Shown here piece after piece: positions 41,771 to 54,200 of a stretch of DNA of 64,000 nucleotides. The stretch is from Symbiodinium natans. Taxonomy: Eukaryota > Sar > Dinophyceae > Suessiales > Symbiodiniaceae. A program made the position numbers and the translations under genes. Every line of letters begins with the position of its first letter. Within the stretch, counting starts at the first letter, position 1. The notes under the pieces were generated by a model, which saw nothing but the letters and a program-made list of their open reading frames with translations, made no database searches and was not told the origin of the DNA. Where the stretch lies: positions 306,978-370,977 of the forward strand of contig CAJNDS010000424.1 in the NCBI GenBank assembly GCA_905221605.1, in the 5' to 3' direction.

Positions 41771-42602
41771 GACCCAGAGATAGCCTACCACTGGCGCTTT
41801 CCTTCAAGTCCTGATCACGGCATGGAGACCATTGGTGGTCAGCTACCCCTAAACCCTAAACCCTAAACCCTAAACCCTGAACCCTGAACCCTGAACACAA
41901 AACCCTAAACCCTAAACCCTAAACCCTAAACCCTAAACACTAACCTAGGGCTCGAAGGACTGCTATTTTGGAGTTTTTGTGCCTGAAGGCCCTCTCCGAT
42001 AAGGTTTTTTGGGCTACTTTGAGCCTTCGGGCTCTATTTCGAAAGCTGTGATTCTTTCAATGTTCGTCCGGGTCGTTTGTAGTGCAAGTCTTGCGCCAGA
42101 ATAGGACCGACGTCCCGCAACCTGGGTTGAGTGGGGGTTGAGGAGGTGACAGGGGGCTTCGTCAAGAGTCAAGAGAGCCGAGATCGGAGTTTGTTCTACG
42201 CCACTGAAAAAGCTATAAGCCCCAAACCCCTAAACCTCAACCCCAAAACCCTAAAAGCCTAAAACCCTCGAACCTAAACCCCAACATCCTAAAGCCGAAA
42301 GCCCTTACAGAAACCCTAAACCCTAAACCCTCAAATCCTAAAGCCCTTAGAACCTGCGGCCTTGGCCTAAACCATAAACCCTAAACCCTAACCCCTAAAC
42401 CCTAAACCCTAAACCCTAAACCCTAAACCCTAAACCCTCAAGTCCTAAAGCGGCCTCGGCCTCTTAAGGCTTCTCTGCTGATTTCAACTGCGGTCGTGGC
42501 CAGCGTGGTCTGGTTTTCAGCCCCGGGCTTGGATTCCAAATTCCCAAGAAGCGGGTTTAGGGTTTAGGGTTTAGGGTTTAGGGTTTAGGGTTTAGGGCTT
42601 AG

Positions 42603-42697
42603 CTTAGGGATACTTGGGAATAACTTTGGGGCACTGTACTCCCGAAGAAGCAGCTAAAATTGGAAATTTTACTAGGGCTCCAAGTTCAGTATATAGT
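42603..42697. mobile_element. Family C element
   Basis: GGGATACTTGGGAATAACTT ... GCTCCAAGTTCAGTA. Confidence 0.5.
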
Positions 42698-42943
42698 TTA
42701 GGGTTCAGCCCTAAACCTCGCTAACCACCCCAAATCCCAAAAGTTGCACCTGCCTGACGGGTTGTCCACTGCACGGTGCGTGGGCAGCAAATCTCCGAAC
42801 GCCCTAAGCCCTAAAACCCGAAAACCTTTAAACCTGAAACCCTGAAACCCTAAACCCTAAACCCTAAAACCTAAACCCTAAACCCCCTGAAACAGGGCGT
42901 GGCTTGTTGCTGGGCCGAAGCCCATGAACCCTACCAGGTCCTA

Positions 42944-42975
42944 CCTGGAGGTTCATGGCTAGTTACAAGTTAAAA
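42944..42975. mobile_element. Family H left end, cut off at telomeric repeat
   Basis: CTGGAGGTTCATGGCTAGTT, lost where GGGGTTTAGGGTGTAGGG begins. Confidence 0.5.
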
Positions 42976-43273
42976 GTATTGGGGTTTAGGGTGTAGGGTT
43001 TAGGGCTTGAGAACCCAGACGTCCTAGGAGGATCCAAAAAGTGGATCCTTTTGAGGGTTCCTAGCAGTAGAGGGTACTATTCAGTAGAGGGTACTATTTC
43101 GGGGTTCTACTTGTTCGATCCTCCTTGGGGTCTGGGTAAGCACCTTGAAAATGACCTTACTCATCACCTTGCTTGTCTTCTAAGCCTCCATCAGCGCTTC
43201 GAAGTATCTCCACAGCACCTTACTTAGCCAATCGCTGAAATTTAGATTTAAACTTTTTTGGGTTTCCTTATTT

Positions 43274-43366
43274 TCCTGAAGGCTCCAAGGTAGTTCCTTT
43301 TTGGGTTAGTTATAGGGGATTCTAGTATACTACCCCAAAAAGGTACTACATAGGAGTCTTTGGGCA
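43274..43366. mobile_element. Family D element
   Basis: CCTGAAGGCTCCAAGGTAG ... CTACATAGGAGTCTTTGGG; a family L-like copy (43410-43496) follows at once. Confidence 0.75.
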
Positions 43367-44607
43367 GTAGGAATAGTACAGTTTAGCCTTTTCATTCCTG
43401 GGTGATTGGCGGTACCCTTTCCTTTTTTTGGTTCAAGGTTCCCTTATAAACTAACCAGCCAAAAAAGGGTGCCCTTATTATCATATGGTTACTGGGCTAC
43501 CAAGTAAGGCACTGAACCTATCAACCCCGCAGCCAACCCTCCGTCGAACTCAGGTCGGCAGGTTCAGCGTGAGCCTGCCTGAGGCACACTTCTGCAGGCC
43601 AGGGATGCCAAAGTTTTTTTAGGGTTTAGGGTTTAGGGTTTAGGGTTTAGGGTTTAGGTTTAGGGTTTAGGGTTTAGGGTTTAGGGTTTAGGGTTTAGGA
43701 TTTCGGGTGGGCACTATTTGGGGGTCTTTGGGATCTTTCGGGAGCCTGGAGAGCCAAGGGCCCCGGGAATTTTCGATTTGAGGATCTGCCTAGCTTGTGG
43801 GTCCAGTCCGGGTTTGAAGTAGTCAGGTTCAATTTCGAGCTTGGACATTTTTGAGGAGATTATAAACTATAGGATCTGTAGGATTTGCAGGGTTTACAGG
43901 GTTTCTAGGGTTAGGGTTGGGATGAACATCCCAAGCTTAGGGTTTAGAGGGTCAACAATCTTGCACTTTACAGGCAAGGCGGCAAGGCACTGCATGTATT
44001 TCAGACGAACGTACTGGAAGGCAGGGCTTTCACAGCCTCTCCCAGCCTCTAAGCCCTAAGCCCCCTAAACCCCCAAAGCCTCAAACCCTAAACCCCCCTA
44101 AACAACCCCAAGCCCTAAACCCCCCTAAACCCCATGACTCCCAAAAGTATCCCAGAGTTTCCTGCATCGCAGTCCCTGGCCCAGCGGTGACTGTGCCCGC
44201 GCGCTCCCCTCCATGGTGCTAAGCCTTCCAGGCCTCGTGGGAGGTTTAGGGTTTAGGCTTTAGGCTTTAGGGCTTATGGTCTCGGATTCTTGAGTTTGGG
44301 GTTTAGGATTCTTGAGTTTGGGGTTGAGGGTTCTTGAGATTATAGAATTATACGGTTGGGGTTATCCTGGCTTTCGTGCTTTAGGGGTTCAGGGCATTTC
44401 CTGCGCTTCCGTTTTAGGGGGACTGGGATTTGCATGTAGGGCGTATGCCCTGCGGCCGGTCTCTCGGTTAATTCTGCTACCTTTGACTGGCTGGGCCAAG
44501 AAAGCTGCCATGTAACTCCCAACTAGGACCCAGAGACCCTCAGACCTTTAACTTTAACCCCTAAACTCTGAAGAATCCACAGCCACAGGGGCCCAATACC
44601 TCACTCA

Positions 44608-44670
44608 ACCTTCCCACCGCACTGCAGAGGCTGGTCGACATTCTGCACGCTGCTTGCAGTGATCGCTGCT
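44608..44670 (+). CDS. Candidate exon upstream of gene 2
   Basis: RLVDILHAACSDRCWLSSG after cactgcAG. Could be an N-terminal exon of gene 2; phase not tested. Confidence 0.35.
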
Positions 44671-45259
44671 GGCTCAGCTCTGGTGCTTAGTAGGAGATGT
44701 AGGGGTGGGTAACCCTAAACCCTAAACACTAAACCCTAAACCCTATTGGTGTAGGGTTGAGGGAATTTTCAGGGTTCAGAGTTCAGGGGGTTCAGGGAGT
44801 TCAGGGTTCAGTAGGGTTTTCAGTGGTCTGGTGGCTTGTCAACCCAAGAACCCTAAACCCAACACCCTAAACCCCTTCGTAGCCCCCCAGGGTGGCATCC
44901 ATGTCATCATGCACCTGAGAGTTTTTAAGGGTTTAGGGTTTAGGGTTTAGGCCCCCCCGCCCCCCGCCGCAACCCTAAATCATGTCCCCGTAATTGGGAC
45001 TCCTTGTTGAAAACGGTTGTATTGAAGGACACCCGAAACCCCAAACACTAAACCCGAAACCCGAAACCCAAATTCCCTAGAATCAGCGCACCTCGGAGAC
45101 TTGACACCAGGTCTTGGTGGTCCGCAGGCTCCCGAGCTATCGTTCCTTGGCAGTTCAGAGGGTTTAGGGTGCAGGGTTTAGGGTTTAGGGTTTAGGTTCG
45201 CTTCTGCAGCCGAAACCCTCAACCTCCAAACCCCTAACATGTCCTAATTTTCCTTTCAG

Positions 45260-45284
45260 TTCCCTGAGAACTTCGACCTGCTAG
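45260..45284 (+). CDS. Gene 2 exon 1 placed (25 nt)
   Basis: Acceptor is tcctttcAG. It reads FPENFDLL plus one spare G, before GTGGAT. The G joins AC of the next exon to make Asp. Confidence 0.65.
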
Positions 45285-48200
45285 GTGGATGCTGTCTTTG
45301 TTTCTAGGAGCCCTGGAACTCGCGGCGGAGGGCGTAGGGCTTGGGGTCTATAGGGTCTCGGGTTTCGGCTGTAGAAGCTGCCAGAGAGGCGAGTTGCTTT
45401 CGCTTGGTCCAAAAGGGTGGAAGTCTCGTCTGAAGCTGCTTGTCGTTGCAGACTACTTTTGGCGCCTGGCCGAGATCTACGCCCGAGCCCCAGATCCGAC
45501 TGGCTGGCAAGCCGTCTACCCTGGAGAGCTGCGTAGATTCGTTGTAAGGTCACTGCCGCGGTTCCCATCTCGATCTACTTCGGGTGCAAGTGCGTGCAGA
45601 AGGCCAACACTCATGCCCTAAACCCCAAACCCTACCCAAAGGCTCCTATGTAGTACCTTTTTGGGGTAGTATCCTTATAACTAGCCCCAAAAGGAACTAT
45701 ATTGGAGCCTTCAGGCAAACCCTACACCCTAACCCTCAACGTGCGGAAGGCTTTCAAGCTGTCTCAGCAGCAGACCCAGGAGTGGATGTACGCGCAGCCC
45801 CCGGTATATGACCCGCTTGTGGAAGACGATCACTCTTGTTTTGTTTGTTTTCCAGGTTTTTGTTAATATTCTTCTTGCTACTATTTTAATACCAACTAAA
45901 TTTGGTGATTACTATTCTGAGTATTATGACCAACATTGTGAACATTAGCTAGTATCACGCTTATGTTTTCCTATCCTTGACAATTCCACGCTTCAGGACC
46001 CGGCAGACCGAATTGTCGCGCCTTTCTTGGGCAATCGGTTTGCCGCCGGCGTCCCAGAAATTCCCAGTCGTAGGCCATGTATAGTTCTGATAAACAGCAG
46101 TCAACCTCGGATGAAGCACCGTAACAGCTGTATCAAGTCGAGATAAGTGTAGTAAGGTTTCATAACAGTAGTAATCGTTGTACTCAAAAGAGTAGTAATA
46201 ATTGGTAGTAGGAACCGTAAACACAGAAATCATGTCCATTGTTGGGATGTTCCCCCTGAATATGGTGCCCCCTTGTTATACTCCCTATCAATGACTGTTA
46301 GTATGAGAGGGAGCACCACAAAATGTCGACGTCGTGTGCATATGTCATGTCCGAGGGTTTAGGGTTTAGGGTTTAGGGTTTAGGGTTTAGGGTTTGAGGG
46401 TTTGATGGTTAGGGTTTAGGGTTTAGGGTTTAGGGTTTAGGGTTTAGGGTTTAGGGTTTAGGGTTTAGGGTTTAGGGTTTAGGGTTTAGGGTTTAGGGTT
46501 TAGGGTCCCGACTCTAGGGTCCCGACTCTCAGGCTTTGGGAGGTCTCTTCGTGAAGGCCGGACAGTGGCTTGCGAACATGGCGGCGACGCCCATCGTCGG
46601 CCACCCGGTGCCCTTGTGGCCCTTAGTAGGGAGGGAAGGAGGGAACTAAGTACCTCATATCTTCCCTTCAAACATGTATGTATATATATATAATACATAT
46701 ATCAATGTATATATATATGTATATACCCTTTTTAGGGGGGGTACCTACTTCTCTCATTCCCTGCTAAGAACCAGTAAGTGGCGCGTTATTTGGGGGACAA
46801 ATCGCCGGTCGAATGAGAGTTCAGAGGTCTGGCAGACGCATCTGAAGAAGCTGCAGGAGACCGTCTTGCGGGTTTTTGCGGGGTCATGTCGGTACCCTTT
46901 CACCCTAAGCCCGAAACCCTAAACCCTAAACCCCAAACCCCAAGCCCTCAACCCCTATAGGGACGTCTTGTTTCTCACCTCAAGAATAGCACTAGACCCA
47001 AAACCCTAAACAACTAACCCTACACCCTAAACCCTAAACCCTAAACCCTAGACCCTAGACCCTAAACCCTACAGTGGGTTAGACCCTGAAACCTAAACCC
47101 CAAAGCTGGGAAGGACTGCGCACCCAAAGACACGGAGTCCTATGTGAGATCCCTTCTGGAGGCTGGGCCCTGGTTCGGTTTAGGGTTTAGGGTTTAGGGT
47201 TTAGGGTTTAGGGTTTAGGGTTTAGGGTTTAGGGTTTAGGGTTTAGGGTTTAGGGTTTAGGGTTTAGGGTTTAGGGTTTAGGGTTTAGGGTTTAGGGTTT
47301 ATTAGGGTTCTCCTCAGGGGCATTAGCCTCCCGAAGTTCAAGGCACGAGTTGCATGACACAGGCTACTGTACCTGCTTCTTGCATACCTGGACAAGGCCC
47401 AGCAAGTTTAGGTGCTGCCCTCCCCCCCCCCCCCCCCCAAACTCTGCCCTCCCTCCCTCCCTCCCTCCCTCCCCTCCTCCCGTCCCTAGCCCTAAGCAAA
47501 AGTGACAACCACAGCCCTAAGCCTCAAGCCCGAAAGCCTAAACCCTAAACCCTAAACCTCGAACCTGAGAGCCCTAAACCCTCAACCTCCAGCTCAAAAG
47601 CCTAAACCCTCCACCTCAAGCTCGGAAGACCCTAGACCCTAGACCCTAAACCCTAAACCCTAAACCCTAAACCCTAAACCCTAAACTTTATCCGACTAAA
47701 CCCCGCCCAAATAGCAAAACTCTTCCGGGTGGCCAGGCAGAGTTTGGCTGCGACTTCCAGGAGTCTTTGGGATCTGCCCGGTTAGCTGCCGACCTTTACA
47801 GGGAGAGCCCAAGACCCCGTAATCTGTGGTTAGGGGTTTAGGGTTCAGGGTTCAGGGTTTTTAACTAGAAGTTTCGGTTTGGGGGTTTAGCTTAGGGAAG
47901 ACCATCCTAAAACTTGGAAAGCTTAACCCCTAAATTCTAAACCCAAAGCCGTACTGGTTCTTAGTATGGGAGAAAGGGAATTAGGTTTAGGGTTTCGGGT
48001 ATATCGGAACATAAGGTACCTAATTCCCTACTAGGGGATAGTAGGCAAGCCTTACATCCCAACCCGGAACCTGAACCCTGCCAAACGGTCCCAATCCCAG
48101 CAGACTTTTCGTCCTACACCCTGAGCTCCAACTCCCAGACACGATAGACCCTACATCCTAGACCTGATCTGAAAGCCCTAAACCCTACAATGTCCTAAGC

Positions 48201-51200
48201 CCGAAAACCCGAAAAAAACCAAGAAAGCTTTTATCCCAACTGCCCTCCCCTAAACCCTAAACTAAGGCCCTATACCCTAAACCCTGAACCCTGAACTCTG
48301 AACCCTGAACCCTAAACCCTAACCCTATATAAACCCTAAACCCCCTGTCAGGACGTCTTCGACGACTTCGACTTTGAGCCGGTGGCCTCGGCCAGCATCG
48401 CACAGGCAGGGCAGGGGAAACGGGCAAACGCCTTTGGGGGTTTAGGGTTTAGGGTTTCGGGATTAGGGTTTGGGTTTAGGGTTGAGGGTTGAAGGTTGAG
48501 GGTTGAGGGTGGTTCAGGATGTAAGGTTCAGACTTACGTTTAGGCTTCACGGTCTAGGGTGTAACTCTAGGGCCTGGGCCTCAAATGGAAGAACTCGGAC
48601 TGGGCTTACGGCGTTTCTCCTCTAAGGGCAGTTGCATGGTCCCTTGGGCACCCCAAACCCTAAACCCTAAACCCTAAACCCTAAACCCTAAACCCTAAAC
48701 CCTAAACCCTAAACCCTAAAAGGTACATAACGGGGTCCCCATCTAAGGGCCCATACTCGGGGACCATGTAAGTACCCTTAGATCTCCTGCAAGGTGCACA
48801 AAGCGAGAATGAGAGGAACGGGGCAGCAGGCGCGACCTGCGTGGCCTGAGATCTGATTTCGGCGCCCACGCGAACGACCCCAAAACCCTACACCCCAACA
48901 CCCCAAACCAAACCCTAAACCCTAAACCAGGGATGCTTGGGACTAACTTTCAATTTTTGGGTACTATAATTCCTAAGAAACAACCAAAAATCTAATTTTC
49001 GCCAGGGTGCCAAGTTCCGTACAGAACGCCCGAAACCCTAAACCCAAACCCTACACCCTAAACCCTAAACCCTAAACCCTAAACCCTAAACCCCAAACCC
49101 AAACGCTAAACGGCAGGTGGCTGTGAAGCTACAGCACGAAGGCGTCGAGCCGTTCCGACCTGAGCTTCGAAGAAGCTCAGCCATGGACACAGGTCCGCAC
49201 GCAACCCTAAACCCTAAACCCTAAACCCTAAAACCCTAAACCCTAAACCCTAAACCCTTAAACCCGAAACCCGAAACCCTAGACCCTAGACCCCAGACCC
49301 TAAACCCTAAACCCAAACCCTAGCATCCAAGCCAAAGGCAAGGTACCAAAAGGACCTTGCACGTTATTTTCCTGTACTGCAAGGGAACCTAAACCCGAAA
49401 GCCCGAACTGAAACCCTAAACCCTAAACCTTCAAGTTGGAACCCGCAAGGCCCTTCACTGAGACCCTAAACCTAAACCCGCAACCCTAAGCCCTCCGTTC
49501 CTCCCCCCCTCATAAATGTGGTCCCCGAGGCTGATGCTTCTGGACTTGAGCGCCTTGAAGCCTGGTACCAAGCCTTGGTTAGTGTTTACGGGCTTAGAGT
49601 TAGGGTACTTTAGGGGTCGGAATAATTACTCATAGTATTCCCTTGTGTGGCTCCTACATAATTTTGCTATACTAACCCTTGAAACCCTAAACTACTTATT
49701 AAGGCCCCTGTATCATTGCTATCTAGGGTGGTAAAAAATGAAGTTCCATACCCACTTTCTTTATGGTTTAGTTAAGGGCTCAAGGGGTTTTGGGGATGCC
49801 ATTCTGCTGCATTGAGAGCCAAGCCGTGTGCCAGCCGCGAGGCGAATCCAAGCGTTCAGCTGCTGGCTTGGGGGTCATGACTGGGATGAGACCAAGCGCG
49901 TCTGGCGCGACTTGTCGGTGCTGGGAGATCAATTCGGTCACGTGAGTGGCTTGCGTGGCGCTTAGGGTGAGGTCATACATTCATGAACGCTCATGGATAG
50001 TTATACGTAAGGTTATGAGCCATATTATGAACAGGGTACAGCTTCGATTCTTGCCTCATTCCAGGTACTGATAAGCTGTTTCCAAGTACCCATGAACCTG
50101 CAAGTAAAGGTTCTAAAGACGAAGTCCGGATGGCCAGGCAGATCACCGAGGGCTGGATGAAGGAGATGATCCACGAGCTGGACTTCCACCGCGAGGCCGA
50201 CAGGTCTCGCGTTTACCTTTCTGGCCCTAAACGTAAGAGAAGGGGGGAACAGGGGGAATCGCTTTGTACACGTCTATATGGGCACTTCCCAACATTGGGG
50301 CATCCCTAATATACCCAAGAAACTATAATCCTTATTCTAGGAACCCTCAAAGAGGGTAGCCCTATTTTCGGAAAGCCCCATATAGTCGTCAGGGTTCTGC
50401 GAAATGGCTGGCAATTTCCTGCCACAGAGAGGTTTCCAAGAAACCTCTAACCTCTGCTCCAGATATCATACTGTACGGGTTAGCATTTCGGGAGCCCTCT
50501 CGAGTCTCAAACACATAGCGGGGGTTGACCCTAAACCCTAAACCCCCTAATCCCTGAACCCTAAACCCCCTAAACCCCCCTAAACCCATTATAAAGGAGC
50601 CCCCCCCCCCAAACAAACCCCCTTTGGAGCGCCAGGTCGAGAACCTCCAAGAGGCAAGGCTCGTAGTAGTAGCTGTCGCGAAGCCTGCTCTCGCCAAACG
50701 CAGATCAGCTTTGGGGTTTTGTGTTAGGGTTTAGTTCAGGGCTTATAGGGTTGGAAAAATGCTTGTTGCAGCAAGTGAGTTGGCCAAAGCATCAGCAGTA
50801 CTTGTCACTGTCTGTAGCAGGTCCGCAAGGGAGTTGCCGCTGCCGGGGTGGACGTGGTGGTGCCAAAGGAAATTGAAGGCGCCATGGTATCTGCCTTGAT
50901 AACTACATCAACCCTACTTAGGAGCCCAATAGGTGAACTGTAAACTTTTTGGGTATAGTAAACCTCTACTAAAGGAAAAGTCTAAACTTTTTTGGGCCAA
51001 GGGTATTGGGCAACTAAGCGAAGGGTTTTTGGTCCATGTGCCTTAGTAGGGAGTATACGAGCATAGGGTATAGGACGACCCCAATTACAGTGTTCATTTG
51101 GTCCACAAGGTACCAGTGGCCTTGTGCATCCCCTCCTCCATGCTCTTACTTGAACTTTCTCTCCGTTTATAGGGTTCATAAAGGAGGGGTGTTCATGTGG

Positions 51201-54200
51201 GGTCCTTAAAGGGAGGGTGTAGGGTTTAGGGTTTCGGGTTTAGGGCTTCATGGGGGGGTAGGTACCTATGGAACCTTAGGCAGGCTTGGGGAGCGGGAGT
51301 AGTGGGGAGTACTAGGGAACCCTGGGTTTCATGCCACCCTTGAACACCTCCCCCCCCCTATAAGAACCCTATAATCTGCTGTCCTTCCTTCCATTTGTGT
51401 CTCCTTCCCAACCCTAAGGGTCCATGTACCCATGTAGTATATACGTGGGCCCGAAAGCCACTATATGAGAACCCCTCTAAGGCCCAAGTATATACCATTT
51501 TTCGGTACATGGACCCTTTGGGCAGCAAAACGTCGGGCCCAGGGCGCGTGGCGAGGAGAGCTTTCATCATGGAGTTCTGTGAGGCGGCTCCGGCGAACAT
51601 GAAGCCCTCAGCCCCGAGCCCACTCTGCTCTTCAGGATGGGTTTAGGGTTTAGGGTTTTAGGGTTTGGGGTTTTGGGGTTTAGGGTTTTATGGTTTTAGG
51701 GTTTAGGGTTTTAGGGTTTTGGGGTTTTGGGGTTTAGGGTTTTAGGGTTTTAGGGTTTTAGGGTTTTGGGGTTTTAGGATTTTAGGGTTTTAGGGTTTTA
51801 GGGTTTTGGGGTTTTGGGGTTTTAGGGTTTTAGGGTTTTAGGGTTTTAGGGTTTTAGGGTTTAGGGTTTAGGGTTTAGGGGCCTTAATCCACCCCCCCAT
51901 AAAAGGGCCTGTTGAAAGGACCGGAGGGTATAGGCACCCCCATCCTGGTCTTGACCCTCGACCTCCCAGTTCCACCGTGCACAATCCCACCCTCCACCCT
52001 AAACCCGAAACCCTAAACCCTAAACCCTAAACCCTAAACCCTAAACCCTAAACCCTAAGCCCTAAGCCCTAAGCCCTAAGCCCTAAGCCCTAAGCCCTAA
52101 GCCCTGAACCCACCCTCGCGCCCTCGTGCCCTCCCACTCCCTGCCATGCTGCCACACAATGAACCCTAAAATTGGGGTCATATACACTATACTACTATAA
52201 TTCCCATTAAGGTATATTATACCCTATACTACTACAATTCCCATTAAGGTATATTATACCCTGTACTTACTAAAATTCCTATTAAGGTATATGAACCATA
52301 AACCCTTTTAGGGTTCATTTCGTCCCAAGGCCCTCCACCCGTCCAACCTTCCCAGCCGCCTTCCCACCATACACACATGAGGGCGGTAGAGGGAGAAGGA
52401 CCGGTAGAGGGAGAAGGACGGCCAGGGAGGGTGGAGGGGTTGGTTGCGGAAGCAAATTCTTGCGACACGGCTCGGTTTGGTAGATGGATGCGTAGCCGTT
52501 TGGTAAGCGGTGATTGCGGCGTGCGGTATTTTACTGTTGAACCAGGCCCCGTGTCACCCTAAAGCCCATAAGCTCTTTATACCGAAACCCTAAACTCTAA
52601 ACCCTAAACCTTATACCCTAAACCCCAAAACCCCAAACCCCAAACCACAAACCCTAAACCCTCAACCCTCAACCCTCAACCCTCAACCCTAAACCCTAAA
52701 CCCTAAACCCTGACCATCCCCAACAGGGCTTCCGCTTCACCGACTTGGACCAGCTGGCTCTGGCCGGGGTGGATCGGAAGGCACTAAGCGCCGGGGACCC
52801 AGTGGATTTCGGGTTTAGGGTTTAGGGTTTAGGGTTATGACTCAGTGGATTTCGGGCTTCGAGCAGTTTTGGGCCCTAAACCCTAAACCCTAAAACCAAA
52901 GAACCCTTAAAGCCCTAAAGCCCTAACACCCTAAAACCCTAAACTCTACAACCCTAAAAGCATAAACTCTAAACCCTATACACCCAAAACCCCTAAACCC
53001 TAAACCCCTAAACCCTAAACCCTAAAACCCTAAACCCTAAAACCCTAAACCTCGAGGCCCGAGCCGTGCACGCCGTAGCTACCCAACTCCTGGAGATCGG
53101 CGTCTTCAACTCAGACCCGTTGGGAGCTCGGCTCCTTGAACTGTGGGTTTAGGGTTTAGGGCTAGGGTTTAGGGTTTAGGGTTTAGGGTTTAGGGTTTAG
53201 GGTTTAGGGTTTAGGGTTTAGGGTTTAGGGTTTAGGGGTATAGGGTTTAGGGGCATAGGGTTTAGGGGGTTCGGGGTTTGGGGTTTAGGGTTCAGGGCTA
53301 CGATAGTAGGGTTCTCAGATAATCTACAAAAATGGAGGTTTTGGGGTTCTTCAGGTGATGTGGGTAAGCAGCCTTCCTTAGAGTGCGTCGCCTTCCCACT
53401 TGAGGGGGCAGATGGGTCCGATATAGACAACTCCATGGCGCTATGAACCCTAACTCAGGGTTAGTTCAGCAAACCCCAAATGGGCATTTCCCAAAATATG
53501 GGTACCCCTTTTATACCCCTAACAAGAATCGAATCCCCTTAAAGGGACCCCCCCCGAAAAATACCCCCCCCCCCCCCCATTTGCGGAAACCGTAAACAGC
53601 CCCAAACCCCATACCCCAACCCCCAAACCCTAAAAACCCCAAAACCCCAAAACCCTCAACCCTAAGCCCTAAATAGCCCTAAATAAACCCTAAACCCAAA
53701 CCCAAACCCTAAACCCTAAGCCCTAAATAGCCCTAAATAGACCCTCAACCCTTGCGTGTAAGCATGGAGGCAATCTTTTTGCCAAGTCCGGGATGGCACG
53801 ACCGCCGTGGTCAATCAGCCAGGCTTTAAGGAGCAGAGCTTGTGTTTAGGGTTAGGGTTTAGGGTTTAGGGGGTTTAGGGTTTAGGGTTTAGGGTTTTAG
53901 GGTTTGGTCTAGGGTGAGCCCTAAACTCCCGACATCAAGACTTTACAACAGCCCCCAAACTCTGATCCTACGATGCCATCGACGGTTGCTCACAGGTTCC
54001 GGTCCTCCTGGACTTCGGGAAATTGCATCAGGCTCCCCGAGGAGCAGCGTCCCACTGGCATGGGTTTAGGGTTTAGGGGTCGGGTTTAGGGTTTAGGGTT
54101 CAGGGTTTAGGGTTTCGAGACCCAACCCAAAACCCTCATCCCTACACCCGAAACCCTAAACCCTAAACCCTAAACCAGGTCTCCTCTACTGCCGGTTGCT

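Larger units (their letters stand above)
41770..44600. other. Repeat-rich stretch
   Basis: Telomere-type arrays (41848-41942, 42369-42442, 42555-42600, 43617-43702), elements of families C, D, H and L, and unique sequence with no convincing exon. Confidence 0.4.

Noticed and set aside
49511-49580. Alternative exon frame NVVPEADASGLERLEAWYQ
   Set aside because: Reads like protein, but its phase does not join exons 11 and 13; the frame LMLLDLSALKP does and matches the ABC1 family.
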